A stretch of 43,347 bases of DNA from Lachnospiraceae bacterium (GCA_024684065.1 JAIKXO010000112.1:1-43347); one strand, 5' to 3'. Positions 28,481-36,875 are shown, counted from the first letter of the stretch. The notes: generated by a model not told the origin, from the letters alone. Numbers and translations are program-made.

Positions 28481-30079
28481 ATGAGAGCGCTCATAAGTGT
28501 ATCAGACAAAACGGGAATCGTGGAATTTGCAAGAAAATTGAGAGACCTTGATATAGAGCTGATATCTACAGGCGGGACCTATAAAAAGCTAAAGTCGGAG
28601 GGAATAGAGGTTACGGAGGTTTCCGAGCTTACCGGCTTTGCCGAGTGCCTTGATGGAAGGGTCAAGACTCTCCATCCGAGGATACATGCCGGTATCCTGG
28701 CGATGCGGGGGAATAAAGAGCATATGAGGCAGCTTAGCGAGCTGTCAATAGATACCATAGATATGGTGGTAGTGAATCTGTATCCCTTTAAGGAAACAAT
28801 ACTAAAGAATGGGGTAGAAAGGGCGGAGGCTGTTGAAAATATAGATATCGGCGGGCCGTCTATGCTCAGGGCGGCCGCAAAAAATTATCAGGACGTCATC
28901 GTACTTACGGATCCTTCCGATTACGAACCGGTATTGAAAGAGCTGGGAGAGGGAGAAGTCAGTTCTGATACCAGGCTCTATCTGATGCAGAAGGTGTTTA
29001 TGCACACGGCGGCCTATGATGCCATGATCGCTGATTATCTTAAAAAGGAAAGAGGAGATCATGATCTGCCTGATACCCTTACCCTTACCTATGAAAAGGT
29101 CCAGGATATGCGTTATGGGGAGAATCCGCATCAGAAGGCGGCATTCTACAGGGAGATCGGAAAAAAGAGAGGATCGCTGGCATATGCCGAACAGTTAAAC
29201 GGAAAGGAACTTTCCTTCAATAACATTAACGATACCAACGGCGCTCTTGAGCTTTTAAAGGAATTTACCGATCCGACGGTGGTGGCCTGCAAGCATGGAA
29301 ATCCCTGCGGGGTCGGTTCAGTGAGAATATCCGGCGGGGAATGTGTGGTTGATTCTGCGCCTTCCGAGGAAGAGGCGCTGCTTAAGGCCTGGGAAAAAGC
29401 ATTTAATGCGGACAGGGTTTCCATATACGGAGGGATCCTGGTTGTCAACAGAAAGGTGACGCTTAAATTTGCAGAAGCTGTAAAACCTGTATTTTTAGAG
29501 GTTTTGGCGGCACCCTGTTATGAAGATGATGCGTTGTCTCTTTTAATGGAGAAGAAGAATCTCAGGATCCTCAGGATAGAAGATATTTCCGTTCCTCAGG
29601 ATAAAGATGCACTGGACTTTAAGAAGGTAAACGGGGGAGTCATTGTACAGACCATTGATTCAGAGCTTTATGATGAGGCCGGACTTAAGGTGGTAACAAA
29701 GACAAAGCCGACTGAAGCGCAGCTTGAGGACATGCGTTTCGGCATGAGGATAGTTAAGTATACAAAATCAAATGCGATCGTCGTGGTCAAAAATACACAG
29801 TCTGTGGGAATAGGTCCCGGGCAGGTCAACAGGGTATGGGCGGCCAGGCAGTGCATTGACCATGCGCGTGAATTGATAGGAGGCGATATTCTTTCCGGAG
29901 CGGTGCTTGCATCCGATGCATTCTTTCCGTTCCCTGATACGGTGGAGGAGGCTCATAAGGCGGGGATAACCGCTATAATCCAGCCGGGCGGGTCAATCAG
30001 GGATCAGGAGTCCATAGATAAGGCAGACGAATATGGCATAGCTATGGTGTTTACGGGAATGAGGCACTTCAGGCACTGA
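28481..30079 (+). CDS. purH: Bifunctional AICAR transformylase/IMP cyclohydrolase
   Basis: PurH performs the last two steps of de novo IMP synthesis: formylation of AICAR and ring closure. The 532-residue protein has an N-terminal MGS-like cyclohydrolase domain (ALISVSDKTGIVEFARKL, STGGTYKKL, DGRVKTLHPRIHAGIL) and a C-terminal transformylase domain with GENPHQKAAFY, CKHGNPCGV, KYTKSNAIVV and PGQVNRVWAA. It ends with the usual AMVFTGMRHFRH. AGAGGAGG gives a strong ribosome site. It stands alone rather than in a pur operon, and I saw no promoter between the EAL gene and purH other than what the hairpin element might hide. Confidence 0.97.
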   Translation: MRALISVSDKTGIVEFARKLRDLDIELISTGGTYKKLKSEGIEVTEVSELTGFAECLDGRVKTLHPRIHAGILAMRGNKEHMRQLSELSIDTIDMVVVNLYPFKETILKNGVERAEAVENIDIGGPSMLRAAAKNYQDVIVLTDPSDYEPVLKELGEGEVSSDTRLYLMQKVFMHTAAYDAMIADYLKKERGDHDLPDTLTLTYEKVQDMRYGENPHQKAAFYREIGKKRGSLAYAEQLNGKELSFNNINDTNGALELLKEFTDPTVVACKHGNPCGVGSVRISGGECVVDSAPSEEEALLKAWEKAFNADRVSIYGGILVVNRKVTLKFAEAVKPVFLEVLAAPCYEDDALSLLMEKKNLRILRIEDISVPQDKDALDFKKVNGGVIVQTIDSELYDEAGLKVVTKTKPTEAQLEDMRFGMRIVKYTKSNAIVVVKNTQSVGIGPGQVNRVWAARQCIDHARELIGGDILSGAVLASDAFFPFPDTVEEAHKAGITAIIQPGGSIRDQESIDKADEYGIAMVFTGMRHFRH

Positions 30080-30143
30080 CGTGAATTATTAATAAAAAAT
30101 AAAAAAATAATTAAAAAAATTAAAAATCATTTACATCGAAAGG

Positions 30144-30172
30144 TTGACGGGTTATGTAAACTGTGATATGAT
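30144..30172 (+). promoter_or_regulatory. Sigma-A promoter of the TetR-type gene
   Basis: TTGACG (30144-30149), 17-base spacer, TATGAT (30167-30172). Transcription would begin near 30179, leaving a leader of about 215 bases before the ATG at 30395. Confidence 0.7.
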
Positions 30173-30178
30173 TTGACT

Positions 30179-30394
30179 GATGTAGTCAGAAATAGAGGGG
30201 TCATTTCTGACGATCAGCATATCAGCGTTGTGATTTGTTTACGATTCAGGACCAGATGGCGAAAAAGAAAGACCGGTCAGACATTTTTACGGATGTCTAA
30301 TTGGTTTTTTGTTCGCAGAATGTTTATCCGGTGTTTACCCGGGAAGACTTAAGAGTCTGATTCTGAATGGGTGTTTATCTTGGGGGAAAAGTGA
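30179..30394 (+). promoter_or_regulatory. Structured 5' leader of the TetR-type gene, possible attenuator
   Basis: Near its 5' end GTCAGAAAT (30185-30193) pairs perfectly with ATTTCTGAC (30203-30211). Further on, 30268-30309 folds into a long stem (core AGACAT 30279-30284 with ATGTCT 30293-30298, extended with one mismatch and several G-U pairs) running into TTTTTT at 30305-30310, like an intrinsic terminator ahead of the gene. A small AGACT/AGTCT hairpin follows at about 30346. I do not match it to a known riboswitch class. No other gene lies in the 30080-30394 gap; its first 50 bases are A-rich. Confidence 0.45.
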
Positions 30395-32545
30395 ATGAAT
30401 CCGAAATTTTTTGATGTAAAAAAGGAGAAGCAGGATGCTATCATCAATGCCTGTTTAAAAGTGTTTACTGAAAACGGGTACAAAAATGCCAGCACTGACG
30501 TCATCGTGAAAACAGCGGGAATATCTAAGGGACTGCTGTTTCATTATTTTGAGTCAAAAAAAGGTACATATGAGTTTATTTATGACTATAGCGTTAAATA
30601 TATGATGTTGGAGTTGACTCAGTCAGTCAAAAAGAATGAAAGGGATTTTTTTGAGATTCAGAGGACAATAGAAAGTGTCAAGACAAGGGTAATGAGGAAT
30701 TATCCTTACATGCAGCAGTTTCTTGACAGCGTCAGATTTGAAGATCATCCGGATGCCCTGGCGGCTATCGGGGATGACCGGGATGTACTGAGAGATACCT
30801 ATAATTCCATATACAGACAGGCAGATATGGGCAGGTTTGATGAGTTTGTTGATATCAACAGAGTCATCAATATGATAAGCTGGATGTCTGAAGGGTTTAT
30901 CAAGGACAGGTTCAGGCAGGAAAAGGAACCGGATCTTGATGAGATGAATATGGAATTTACCAGGTATCTTATTATGTTGCGGGATCATTTATATAAACCG
31001 GGTGTACGACGCACTACGTTTATCAAGCCTCTGGAACCGGGTGACGGAAACCGTATCACAACGGGCGCTCAGCCGGTCAGGGTGAGGGAAAGTGAGAAAG
31101 AAAGGGAGACGAGTGCCGTACGGTCTTTGAGCCAGCTTGCTACACAGCTTAATAAAGCAACCGAAAGAAAACCCGTAAAAACCCAGGCCGAATTATCCTT
31201 TGAGGAAAGACTTGCCATTAAGGATACCTCTGTATTCGGAGTACCCGTCCCGCCTAAACAGGAGAAGAAACGGGAAGAGCCCCAAAAACAGAAAAAGGTT
31301 CTTAAAGAGGAAACCGCTAAACCTGATGATCCAGTAAAACTTGGTGATCCTGTAACACTTGAAGATCCTGTAAAAACTGAAGATCCTGTAAAAACTGCAC
31401 CTGTTTCAAAGAGAAAAGAGATCTTAAAGAGCGCAAATACCCAAAAGCAGGATGCAGTACGCACGGACTCAAAAGAGACATCAGAGGAAAAGCAGGATGA
31501 AAAGGCCGTAATGACGGCAGCTGATAATGTTAATGTGCCTGTTACAATTGATCCGGCCGCAGTTAATGGAACGGACAGCAAAGCACAATCCGCTGAAAGG
31601 GATACGGTTGGGCCTGATATTCTGGAGATAACAGAGCCTGCCTATGCAGAGGCAAAAAGCGGGAAAGTTCAGGATGCAGTTGTTGCGGAAAAAACGGAAA
31701 TCAGCGAAAAGGCCGGTATTGATCCTGTCGTGCCACAGACGACCGACTCTGATATGATCGACCTGAGTGCCCTGTATTCAAAGCGTTTAGAGGAAGCGGT
31801 AGAAGAGCTTAGCGTAAGTATCTCTGAGAAGAGCCAGTCAGGGGATACGGAAAATGAGCCCGCATCCATAAATATAGAAGCTCAGGCTGATTATGGAAAC
31901 GGTTATTACGGATTCATGCCTGATGAAGAGTCTGCCATGGGATATGGTATGGGACAGGGTTATTATCCGGAGGAAGGATATATCAACCCGTTTTATAATG
32001 AGGCCGGGCAGATGTTTATGAATTCCGGATCGCAGATGTACGGCCCGGACATGTATGAGGATGATTCAGCCGCCTATGCCGAGTTATATAATTCCGTAAA
32101 TAATTATGATGTAAACGGCGCCACCCAGGAAATGCCTGTAAATGAGATCCTTGCATACAGGAATGCATTTACGAACGAGTATATTAAGGAAGAGCTCGGA
32201 AAGGCAGAAAAAGCCGGCAGGCAGGATAATAAAGATACGGAGAATAAGAAGGAGAAGAAACCTAAGAAAAAATCGTTCTTCTCGGGTCTGTTCGGAAAGA
32301 AGAATGAGAGTCCTGCAGAAGATGATGTAGACAGGGAAACGGATCATACTCCGGATGATGAAGAGACGATAATGCTTCAGGATACAATGATGGCTGAAGG
32401 AGTACAGGAATATGTTCCGGAGGGATTTATGCCTGCCGGACAGGGAATCAATACAGTTAATCCGCAGCTTGATGAATACAGTCCGGAAATGCTGTCCCAG
32501 ATTGAAAACTATGAAGTGCCTGTATACTATGATACAAAGCGCTGA
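30395..32545 (+). CDS. TetR-family DNA-binding protein with a very long disordered C-terminal tail
   Basis: Residues 1-200 form an ordinary TetR regulator: a helix-turn-helix at about 32-52 (STDVIVKTAGISKGLLFHYF) and a helical ligand/dimer domain to about 200. TetR proteins usually end near 190-230 residues; this one continues to 716 without a frameshift. The tail is hydrophilic and low in complexity: a 27-residue D-P-V-K repeat (311-337), acidic and Glu/Lys-rich stretches, a Tyr/Gly/Met-rich block (about 500-560), a basic-aromatic cluster KKPKKKSFFSGLFGKK (about 624-639) and a final acidic part. No membrane helix is seen. GGGGGAAAAGTG precedes the ATG. The next gene, an RNA methyltransferase, follows after 17 bases, so the two are likely co-transcribed. 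Confidence 0.88.
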   Translation: MNPKFFDVKKEKQDAIINACLKVFTENGYKNASTDVIVKTAGISKGLLFHYFESKKGTYEFIYDYSVKYMMLELTQSVKKNERDFFEIQRTIESVKTRVMRNYPYMQQFLDSVRFEDHPDALAAIGDDRDVLRDTYNSIYRQADMGRFDEFVDINRVINMISWMSEGFIKDRFRQEKEPDLDEMNMEFTRYLIMLRDHLYKPGVRRTTFIKPLEPGDGNRITTGAQPVRVRESEKERETSAVRSLSQLATQLNKATERKPVKTQAELSFEERLAIKDTSVFGVPVPPKQEKKREEPQKQKKVLKEETAKPDDPVKLGDPVTLEDPVKTEDPVKTAPVSKRKEILKSANTQKQDAVRTDSKETSEEKQDEKAVMTAADNVNVPVTIDPAAVNGTDSKAQSAERDTVGPDILEITEPAYAEAKSGKVQDAVVAEKTEISEKAGIDPVVPQTTDSDMIDLSALYSKRLEEAVEELSVSISEKSQSGDTENEPASINIEAQADYGNGYYGFMPDEESAMGYGMGQGYYPEEGYINPFYNEAGQMFMNSGSQMYGPDMYEDDSAAYAELYNSVNNYDVNGATQEMPVNEILAYRNAFTNEYIKEELGKAEKAGRQDNKDTENKKEKKPKKKSFFSGLFGKKNESPAEDDVDRETDHTPDDEETIMLQDTMMAEGVQEYVPEGFMPAGQGINTVNPQLDEYSPEMLSQIENYEVPVYYDTKR
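31328..31399 (+). repeat. Four tandem 18-base repeats in the TetR-type gene
   Basis: Units of 18 bases start at 31328, 31346, 31364 and 31382; the third reads GATCCTGTAAAAACTGAA. The last two differ at two positions; the first two are more diverged. They encode six-residue D-P-V-K-type repeats in the disordered tail and could expand or shrink in frame. Confidence 0.9.
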
Positions 32546-32562
32546 ACAGGATCTGTGAGGCT

Positions 32563-33984
32563 ATGGATTCTTTACCGAAGGATTATCTGAAGCAGATGAA
32601 GGAGCTTTTGAAGGACGGATTTGAAGCGTTCCTTGGAAGCTATGAAAATGAAAATACCCGTGCGCTCAGGCTTAATGCGCTGAAGGGCGATAAAGGGGAG
32701 CTGGTTGATCTTTTCCTTAACAGGAGTGAACTGGCTCCTTTTTTTCATCTAAGAAGAGTAAACTGGGAGGAGTTAGGATTCTATTATGAAAAAGAGGATG
32801 AGCCGGGAGTAAGCCCTTATCATGATGCCGGAGTCTACTATATCCAGGAGCCGAGCGCCATGCTTCCGGTAAACCTTATGGATATTGACCCGACCGGTAT
32901 GAAGATCCTGGATCTTTGCGCCGCTCCGGGAGGAAAGTCCTCCCAGATCGCTGCCAGGATGCAGGGAAGAGGCCTGCTTGTGTGCAATGAGATCCATCCT
33001 GAGAGAGCAAAGGTGCTTTCCGGGAACATTGAACGCATGGCTGTCAGAAATGCAGTAGTATTAAATGAAACACCAGATAAGCTTTCAGGGAGATTCCCCG
33101 GATTTTTTGACCGTATCCTGGTGGATGCCCCCTGTTCCGGAGAAGGGATGTTTCGGAAAAATGAAAATGCTATTTCAGAGTGGAGCATGGAAAATGTAAG
33201 GATGTGTGCGAAAAGACAGAAAGAGATCCTGTGCTGCAGCGCGGATATGCTGAAAGAGGGCGGAAAACTCGTGTATTCCACATGTACATTCTCGAAAGAG
33301 GAAAATGAGGAGGTAATAGAGGATTTCCTTGTAAGGCATCCGGAATATGAACTGACGGAGAGTAAAAGACTGTATCCGCATCTCTCGGAAGGAGAAGGCC
33401 ACTTTGCGGCCGTTCTTGAAAAAAAGAACCATGGCATGAACGGAAACCGCAGAGATTTTCGAATAAAACCACAGACATCGCTGTTTCCCGGGGATGTTCC
33501 GGATTTTTGGGATTTTGCGGATAATACGTTAAAGGAGGTATCTCCGGCTCTTGGAATAAAGAAGAAGGATCTGTCCGGAAAAATCCTTTTAAGATTCGGA
33601 GACAATCTTTATCTGGCTCCGGAAGGTACTCCGGAGCTTAAGGGGTTCAAGGTTTTAAGGCCGGGACTTCATCTCGGAACAAGCCGGAAAAACAGATTTG
33701 AGCCTTCTCATGCGTTGGCGCTTGCCCTGAAGCCTGATCAGGTGAAGAGATATGTAAATCTGGGCCTGTATCTGGATAACGGGGAACAAAAAAAACAGTC
33801 CGGAGAAAGTGAAAAGGAGGATGGGACGATAATTAAGGATTATCTCAGGGGCCTAACCTTTAACCATAACGGGGAGAATGGGTGGTATCTCATCTGCGTT
33901 GACGGATTCAGCCTGGGTTTCGGTAAGCTTTCACAGGGGGTGATGAAGAATCATTATCCAAAGGGGATCAGAAAGATGATCTAG
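32563..33984 (+). CDS. RsmF/NOL1-NOP2-sun family RNA m5C methyltransferase
   Basis: The 473-residue enzyme should methylate a cytosine C5 in 16S rRNA, as RsmF/YebU does, or possibly tRNA. It has the SAM loop LDLCAAPGGKSSQIA, motif IV DAPCSGEGMFRK with C191, and motif VI YSTCTFSKEENE with the nucleophile C241. The C-terminal part (about 330-473) fits the RsmF-type tail with a PUA-like end (KGLYPK-type text seen as NHYPKGIRKM). The ATG at 32563 follows GTGAGG, 17 bases after the TetR-type stop. Exact target base cannot be told from sequence alone. Confidence 0.92.
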   Translation: MDSLPKDYLKQMKELLKDGFEAFLGSYENENTRALRLNALKGDKGELVDLFLNRSELAPFFHLRRVNWEELGFYYEKEDEPGVSPYHDAGVYYIQEPSAMLPVNLMDIDPTGMKILDLCAAPGGKSSQIAARMQGRGLLVCNEIHPERAKVLSGNIERMAVRNAVVLNETPDKLSGRFPGFFDRILVDAPCSGEGMFRKNENAISEWSMENVRMCAKRQKEILCCSADMLKEGGKLVYSTCTFSKEENEEVIEDFLVRHPEYELTESKRLYPHLSEGEGHFAAVLEKKNHGMNGNRRDFRIKPQTSLFPGDVPDFWDFADNTLKEVSPALGIKKKDLSGKILLRFGDNLYLAPEGTPELKGFKVLRPGLHLGTSRKNRFEPSHALALALKPDQVKRYVNLGLYLDNGEQKKQSGESEKEDGTIIKDYLRGLTFNHNGENGWYLICVDGFSLGFGKLSQGVMKNHYPKGIRKMI

Positions 33985-34026
33985 GGAAATAACGGCCGGA
34001 TCAGTTACTGTCCACAGGACCGTGCA

Positions 34027-34083
34027 ATGCAGCTTCGGGAGGTCATGCGGCAGCTCCCGGAAAATCATGCAACGCTTTTTTGA
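34027..34083 (+). terminator. Probable terminator after the RNA methyltransferase
   Basis: CGGGAG and CTCCCG pair around a 12-base loop, with further imperfect pairing (TGCA arms) outside and a run of six T residues at 34076-34081. The stem has bulges, so strength is uncertain, but position and T run fit the end of the TetR-methyltransferase unit. Confidence 0.5.
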
Positions 34084-34107
34084 AAAATAGCTGAAAAATA
34101 TACTATG

Positions 34108-34141
34108 CCCTCTTGACATATATGTCAGGAGGGTATATATT
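34108..34141 (+). promoter_or_regulatory. Promoter of the metal-efflux operon, embedded in a palindrome
   Basis: TTGACA (34113-34118), 17-base spacer, TATATT (34136-34141). The -35 lies inside TGACATATATGTCA (34114-34127), a perfect 14-base palindrome, which is itself flanked by CCCTC (34108-34112) and GAGGG (34129-34133), giving a 26-base palindrome with one mismatched pair. Start near 34148. Confidence 0.75.
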
Positions 34142-34147
34142 AAAACA

Positions 34148-34173
34148 AACATATGAACAAATGCTCATATGAT
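34148..34173. promoter_or_regulatory. ArsR/SmtB-family operator
   Basis: ATATGA-N8-TCATAT (34151-34156 and 34165-34170), with AAC and GAT flanks, closely matches the imperfect 12-2-12 repeat bound by SmtB, CzrA and CadC-type repressors. It covers the predicted transcription start, so binding should block initiation until metal releases the sensor. Confidence 0.8.
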
Positions 34174-34300
34174 ACAATATCATAGTGGAAGTACGAAGCA
34201 TGGAACCACGCTTGATATCACTGGCTTTCACATCATTATATTAGATTTCTGCCGGTGTCGATCTACCGGTGAAGAATTGAAAAAACAAGTGCGAAGTATT

Positions 34301-34690
34301 ATGAAGACTGTCATTTTAGATTTAAAAAAGGATGATTTCTGCTGTATGGAAGATCATTCCAGGTTAAAGGAACATAAGGAGTTAGTAGAAAAGCTTAACA
34401 ATACGATCCCGCCGGAAGAGGAGCTTTTCGATCTTGCGGATTTTTTTAAAGTGTTCGGTGACTGTACCAGGATAAGGATCTTATGCGCCCTGCTTTATGG
34501 GGAAATGTGTGTCTGTGATATAGCCGAGGCTTTGTCCATGACACAGTCTGCGATATCGCATCAGCTCAGGATATTAAAGCAGGCGGGTCTGGTGAGGAGC
34601 AGAAGGGACGGAAAAACAGTTTTCTATATGCTTTCGGATGGTCATATTATCAGCATCTTAAGCCAGGGGCTTGAACATATCGAGGAATAG
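34301..34690 (+). CDS. ArsR/SmtB-family metal sensor repressor (CadC/SmtB-like)
   Basis: The 129-residue winged-helix repressor probably senses zinc and/or cadmium, lead. Both classic metal sites are visible: the alpha3N type with C70-V-C72 (ELCVCD in CadC, EMCVCD here) plus N-terminal C14 and C15, and the alpha5 zinc type D113-x-H115-x10-H126-x2-E129, with spacing identical to SmtB. The recognition helix is TQSAISHQLRILKQAGLV. A longer frame opens at 34169, but its ATG lies inside the operator and the extension looks non-coding, so I prefer ATG 34301; ATG 34346 would lose the N-terminal cysteines. Ribosome sites are weak for all. The leader from 34174 to 34300 has no gene. Confidence 0.9.
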   Translation: MKTVILDLKKDDFCCMEDHSRLKEHKELVEKLNNTIPPEEELFDLADFFKVFGDCTRIRILCALLYGEMCVCDIAEALSMTQSAISHQLRILKQAGLVRSRRDGKTVFYMLSDGHIISILSQGLEHIEE

Positions 34691-34724
34691 CATTAAAAAA
34701 ATAATAGATTTATGGAGGCAGATC

Positions 34725-34946
34725 ATGAAAAAAACTTACATTCTCGAGGAACTTGATTGCGCGAACTGTGCGGCTAAAATGCAGGAAAGCATCAAAAAAA
34801 TATCGGGGGTCAATGATTGCAGCATTACGTTTATGACCAAGAAGATGGTTCTTGATGCACAGGATGAAAACTTTGACAGGATATTCAAAGAAGTTGAAAA
34901 AGCCATAAGCAAAGTGGAACCGGATGTAGAGGTAGTCCCGGCATGA
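34725..34946 (+). CDS. Free-standing heavy-metal-associated (HMA) domain protein
   Basis: The 73-residue protein is a single HMA fold with the metal-binding motif LDCANCAAKM (C12, C15) and typical beta-alpha text (SGVNDCSITFMTKKMV). It likely carries a soft metal ion to the ATPase encoded next. ATG 34725 follows TGGAGG; an in-frame start at 34671 overlaps the sensor gene and lacks support. Its stop overlaps the ATPase ATG (ATGA), a sign of coupled translation. In ZntA-type pumps this domain is usually fused to the ATPase N-terminus; here it is separate. Confidence 0.92.
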   Translation: MKKTYILEELDCANCAAKMQESIKKISGVNDCSITFMTKKMVLDAQDENFDRIFKEVEKAISKVEPDVEVVPA

Positions 34947-36853
34947 CGAAGAAACAGAAAAAGCGCCGTAACCGTATAGTCTGCGGCGCTTTACTATTTA
35001 TTCTGGCTGTATGTGTAGAGCATTTCGGCCTTATAGAAGACCATAATATCCAGGTTATCTTATTCCTGGCATCCTATCTGGTTACCGGCCAGGATGTAAT
35101 AAAGAAAGCAGTCAGGAATATAAAAAACGGTCAGGTATTTGATGAAAACTTTCTTATGCTCATCGCTTCCCTGGGAGCTTTCCTTATAAATGAGATGAGC
35201 GAAGCGGCAGGTGTTATGCTGTTTTACGAGATAGGAGAGTTTTTCCAGGACTATGCCGTAAACAGATCCCGCAAGTCTATAGCATCGCTTATGGATATAA
35301 GGCCGGACTCGGCAAATCTAAAGAAGGATGAAGTCACGGTCGAGGTTTCTCCCGAGGAGGTTAAAGAGGGCGATATCATAGTGATCAAACCCGGAGAGAG
35401 GGTTCCTCTTGACGGGATCGTCGTCAAGGGAGAATCGCTTGTCGATACTATGGCAATAACCGGGGAATCTGTCCCGAGGACTGCGCGCGCAGGCGATGAC
35501 ATCATAAGCGGATGCATAGTTAAGGACGGGGTATTGGAAGCGAGGGTGACAAAAACTTTTTCGGAATCCACAGTTTCAAGGATCCTCGAGCTTGTGGAGA
35601 ATGCTTCTTCACGAAAGGCAGAATCCGAGAACTTCATTACCAAATTTGCCAGATACTATACTCCGGCTGTAGTGGCCTGTGCTGTCTGTCTGGCGGTCAT
35701 ACCCTCCCTCCTTTTTGGAAATCCCTCTGTCTGGATATACAGGGCTCTTTCCTTTCTTGTTATCTCCTGTCCGTGTGCTCTTGTAATATCAATCCCACTC
35801 TCCTTCTTCGGAGGGATCGGCGGAGCGTCATCAAAAGGAATACTGGTTAAAGGAAGCAACTATCTCGAAGCTCTGGCACAGGCGGATACCGTGGTTTTTG
35901 ACAAGACCGGGACTCTTACAAAGGGGGTTTTTAAGGTCTCGGATATTGTTCCGTCGGAAAGCTTTATTTCAGAGAGTGGAAGCAGGGATGAGGCGGAGCT
36001 CAGGCTGCTTAAGCTTGCGTCCCTGGCTGAAAGCTACTCAAACCACCCCATAGCCCTTTCCATTACAGATGCGGCCATAGAGAAAGGGGCCTATGACAGC
36101 GAAGCTGCCACAAGGATAGAACCGGATAGCATAAAAGAACTGTCCGGAAAAGGAATAGCAGCTGTTATCGATAACAGCACGGTGCTTTGCGGAAACAGAA
36201 AGCTTATGGATTCAGAGAAGGTAAACATGGAGAAGGCAGATGAATACAACGGGGAAGGAACATGTGTCTTTCTTGCGCTTTCCGGAAAGTATGCCGGCAG
36301 GATCGTGATCTCGGATGAGATAAGGCAGGACTCCGAAAAATGCATAAAGGGGCTTAAAGAACTTTCGATAACGATAGTTATGCTAACCGGAGACAGAAAA
36401 AATTCGGCAGATGCCGTGTCACATAAGCTTGGGATTGACATGGTATATTCGGAGCTGCTTCCGTCGGATAAGGTGGATATAACGGAGAAGCTTTTGAATA
36501 AAGAACAGAACGGAAATAAGCTGGTCTTTGTGGGGGACGGGATAAATGATGCGCCGGTTCTTGCGAGGGCGGATATCGGGGTCGCCATGGGAGGCGTTGG
36601 GTCAGATGCCGCTATCGAGGCTTCTGATATAGTCCTTATGACAGATGAGCCGTCAAAACTTATAGAGGCTGTGAAAATATCAAAGAAGACACTGAGGATA
36701 GTAAAGGAAAATATTGTTTTTGCGATAGGAGTAAAGGTTCTGATCCTTATCCTTGCCGCTTTTGGGATCGCTTCGATGTGGGCTGCGGTCTTTGCCGACG
36801 TAGGTGTCGCGGTCATAGCGATACTGAATGCCATGAGAGCTATGCGGGTTTGA
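34943..36853 (+). CDS. P1B-type heavy-metal ATPase (zinc/cadmium/lead exporter)
   Basis: The 636-residue pump exports divalent soft metals across the cell membrane using ATP. It shows the TGES actuator loop (AITGESVPR), the CPC metal site in the membrane (C276-P-C278 in ISCPCALV), phosphorylated D320 in DKTGTLT, the HP motif (SNHPIALS) and the hinge GDGINDAPVLA. The K in FAIGVKVLIL and D in FADVGVAVIAILNAMR are the P1B-2 signature for zinc, cadmium and lead rather than copper. It has no N-terminal HMA domain, which fits its being split off as the preceding gene. It is the last gene of the sensor-chaperone-pump operon. Confidence 0.95.
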   Translation: MTKKQKKRRNRIVCGALLFILAVCVEHFGLIEDHNIQVILFLASYLVTGQDVIKKAVRNIKNGQVFDENFLMLIASLGAFLINEMSEAAGVMLFYEIGEFFQDYAVNRSRKSIASLMDIRPDSANLKKDEVTVEVSPEEVKEGDIIVIKPGERVPLDGIVVKGESLVDTMAITGESVPRTARAGDDIISGCIVKDGVLEARVTKTFSESTVSRILELVENASSRKAESENFITKFARYYTPAVVACAVCLAVIPSLLFGNPSVWIYRALSFLVISCPCALVISIPLSFFGGIGGASSKGILVKGSNYLEALAQADTVVFDKTGTLTKGVFKVSDIVPSESFISESGSRDEAELRLLKLASLAESYSNHPIALSITDAAIEKGAYDSEAATRIEPDSIKELSGKGIAAVIDNSTVLCGNRKLMDSEKVNMEKADEYNGEGTCVFLALSGKYAGRIVISDEIRQDSEKCIKGLKELSITIVMLTGDRKNSADAVSHKLGIDMVYSELLPSDKVDITEKLLNKEQNGNKLVFVGDGINDAPVLARADIGVAMGGVGSDAAIEASDIVLMTDEPSKLIEAVKISKKTLRIVKENIVFAIGVKVLILILAAFGIASMWAAVFADVGVAVIAILNAMRAMRV

Positions 36854-36875
36854 TAAAATATGATATGATACAGGT

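Noticed and set aside
30179..30394. Known c-di-GMP or other standard riboswitch in the TetR-type leader
   Set aside because: The conserved cores of c-di-GMP-I, purine, TPP and SAM riboswitches were not seen; only generic hairpins are supported.
34169..34300. N-terminal extension of the metal sensor by 44 codons
   Set aside because: Its ATG lies inside the operator at the predicted transcription start, and the extension has no family resemblance or ribosome site.
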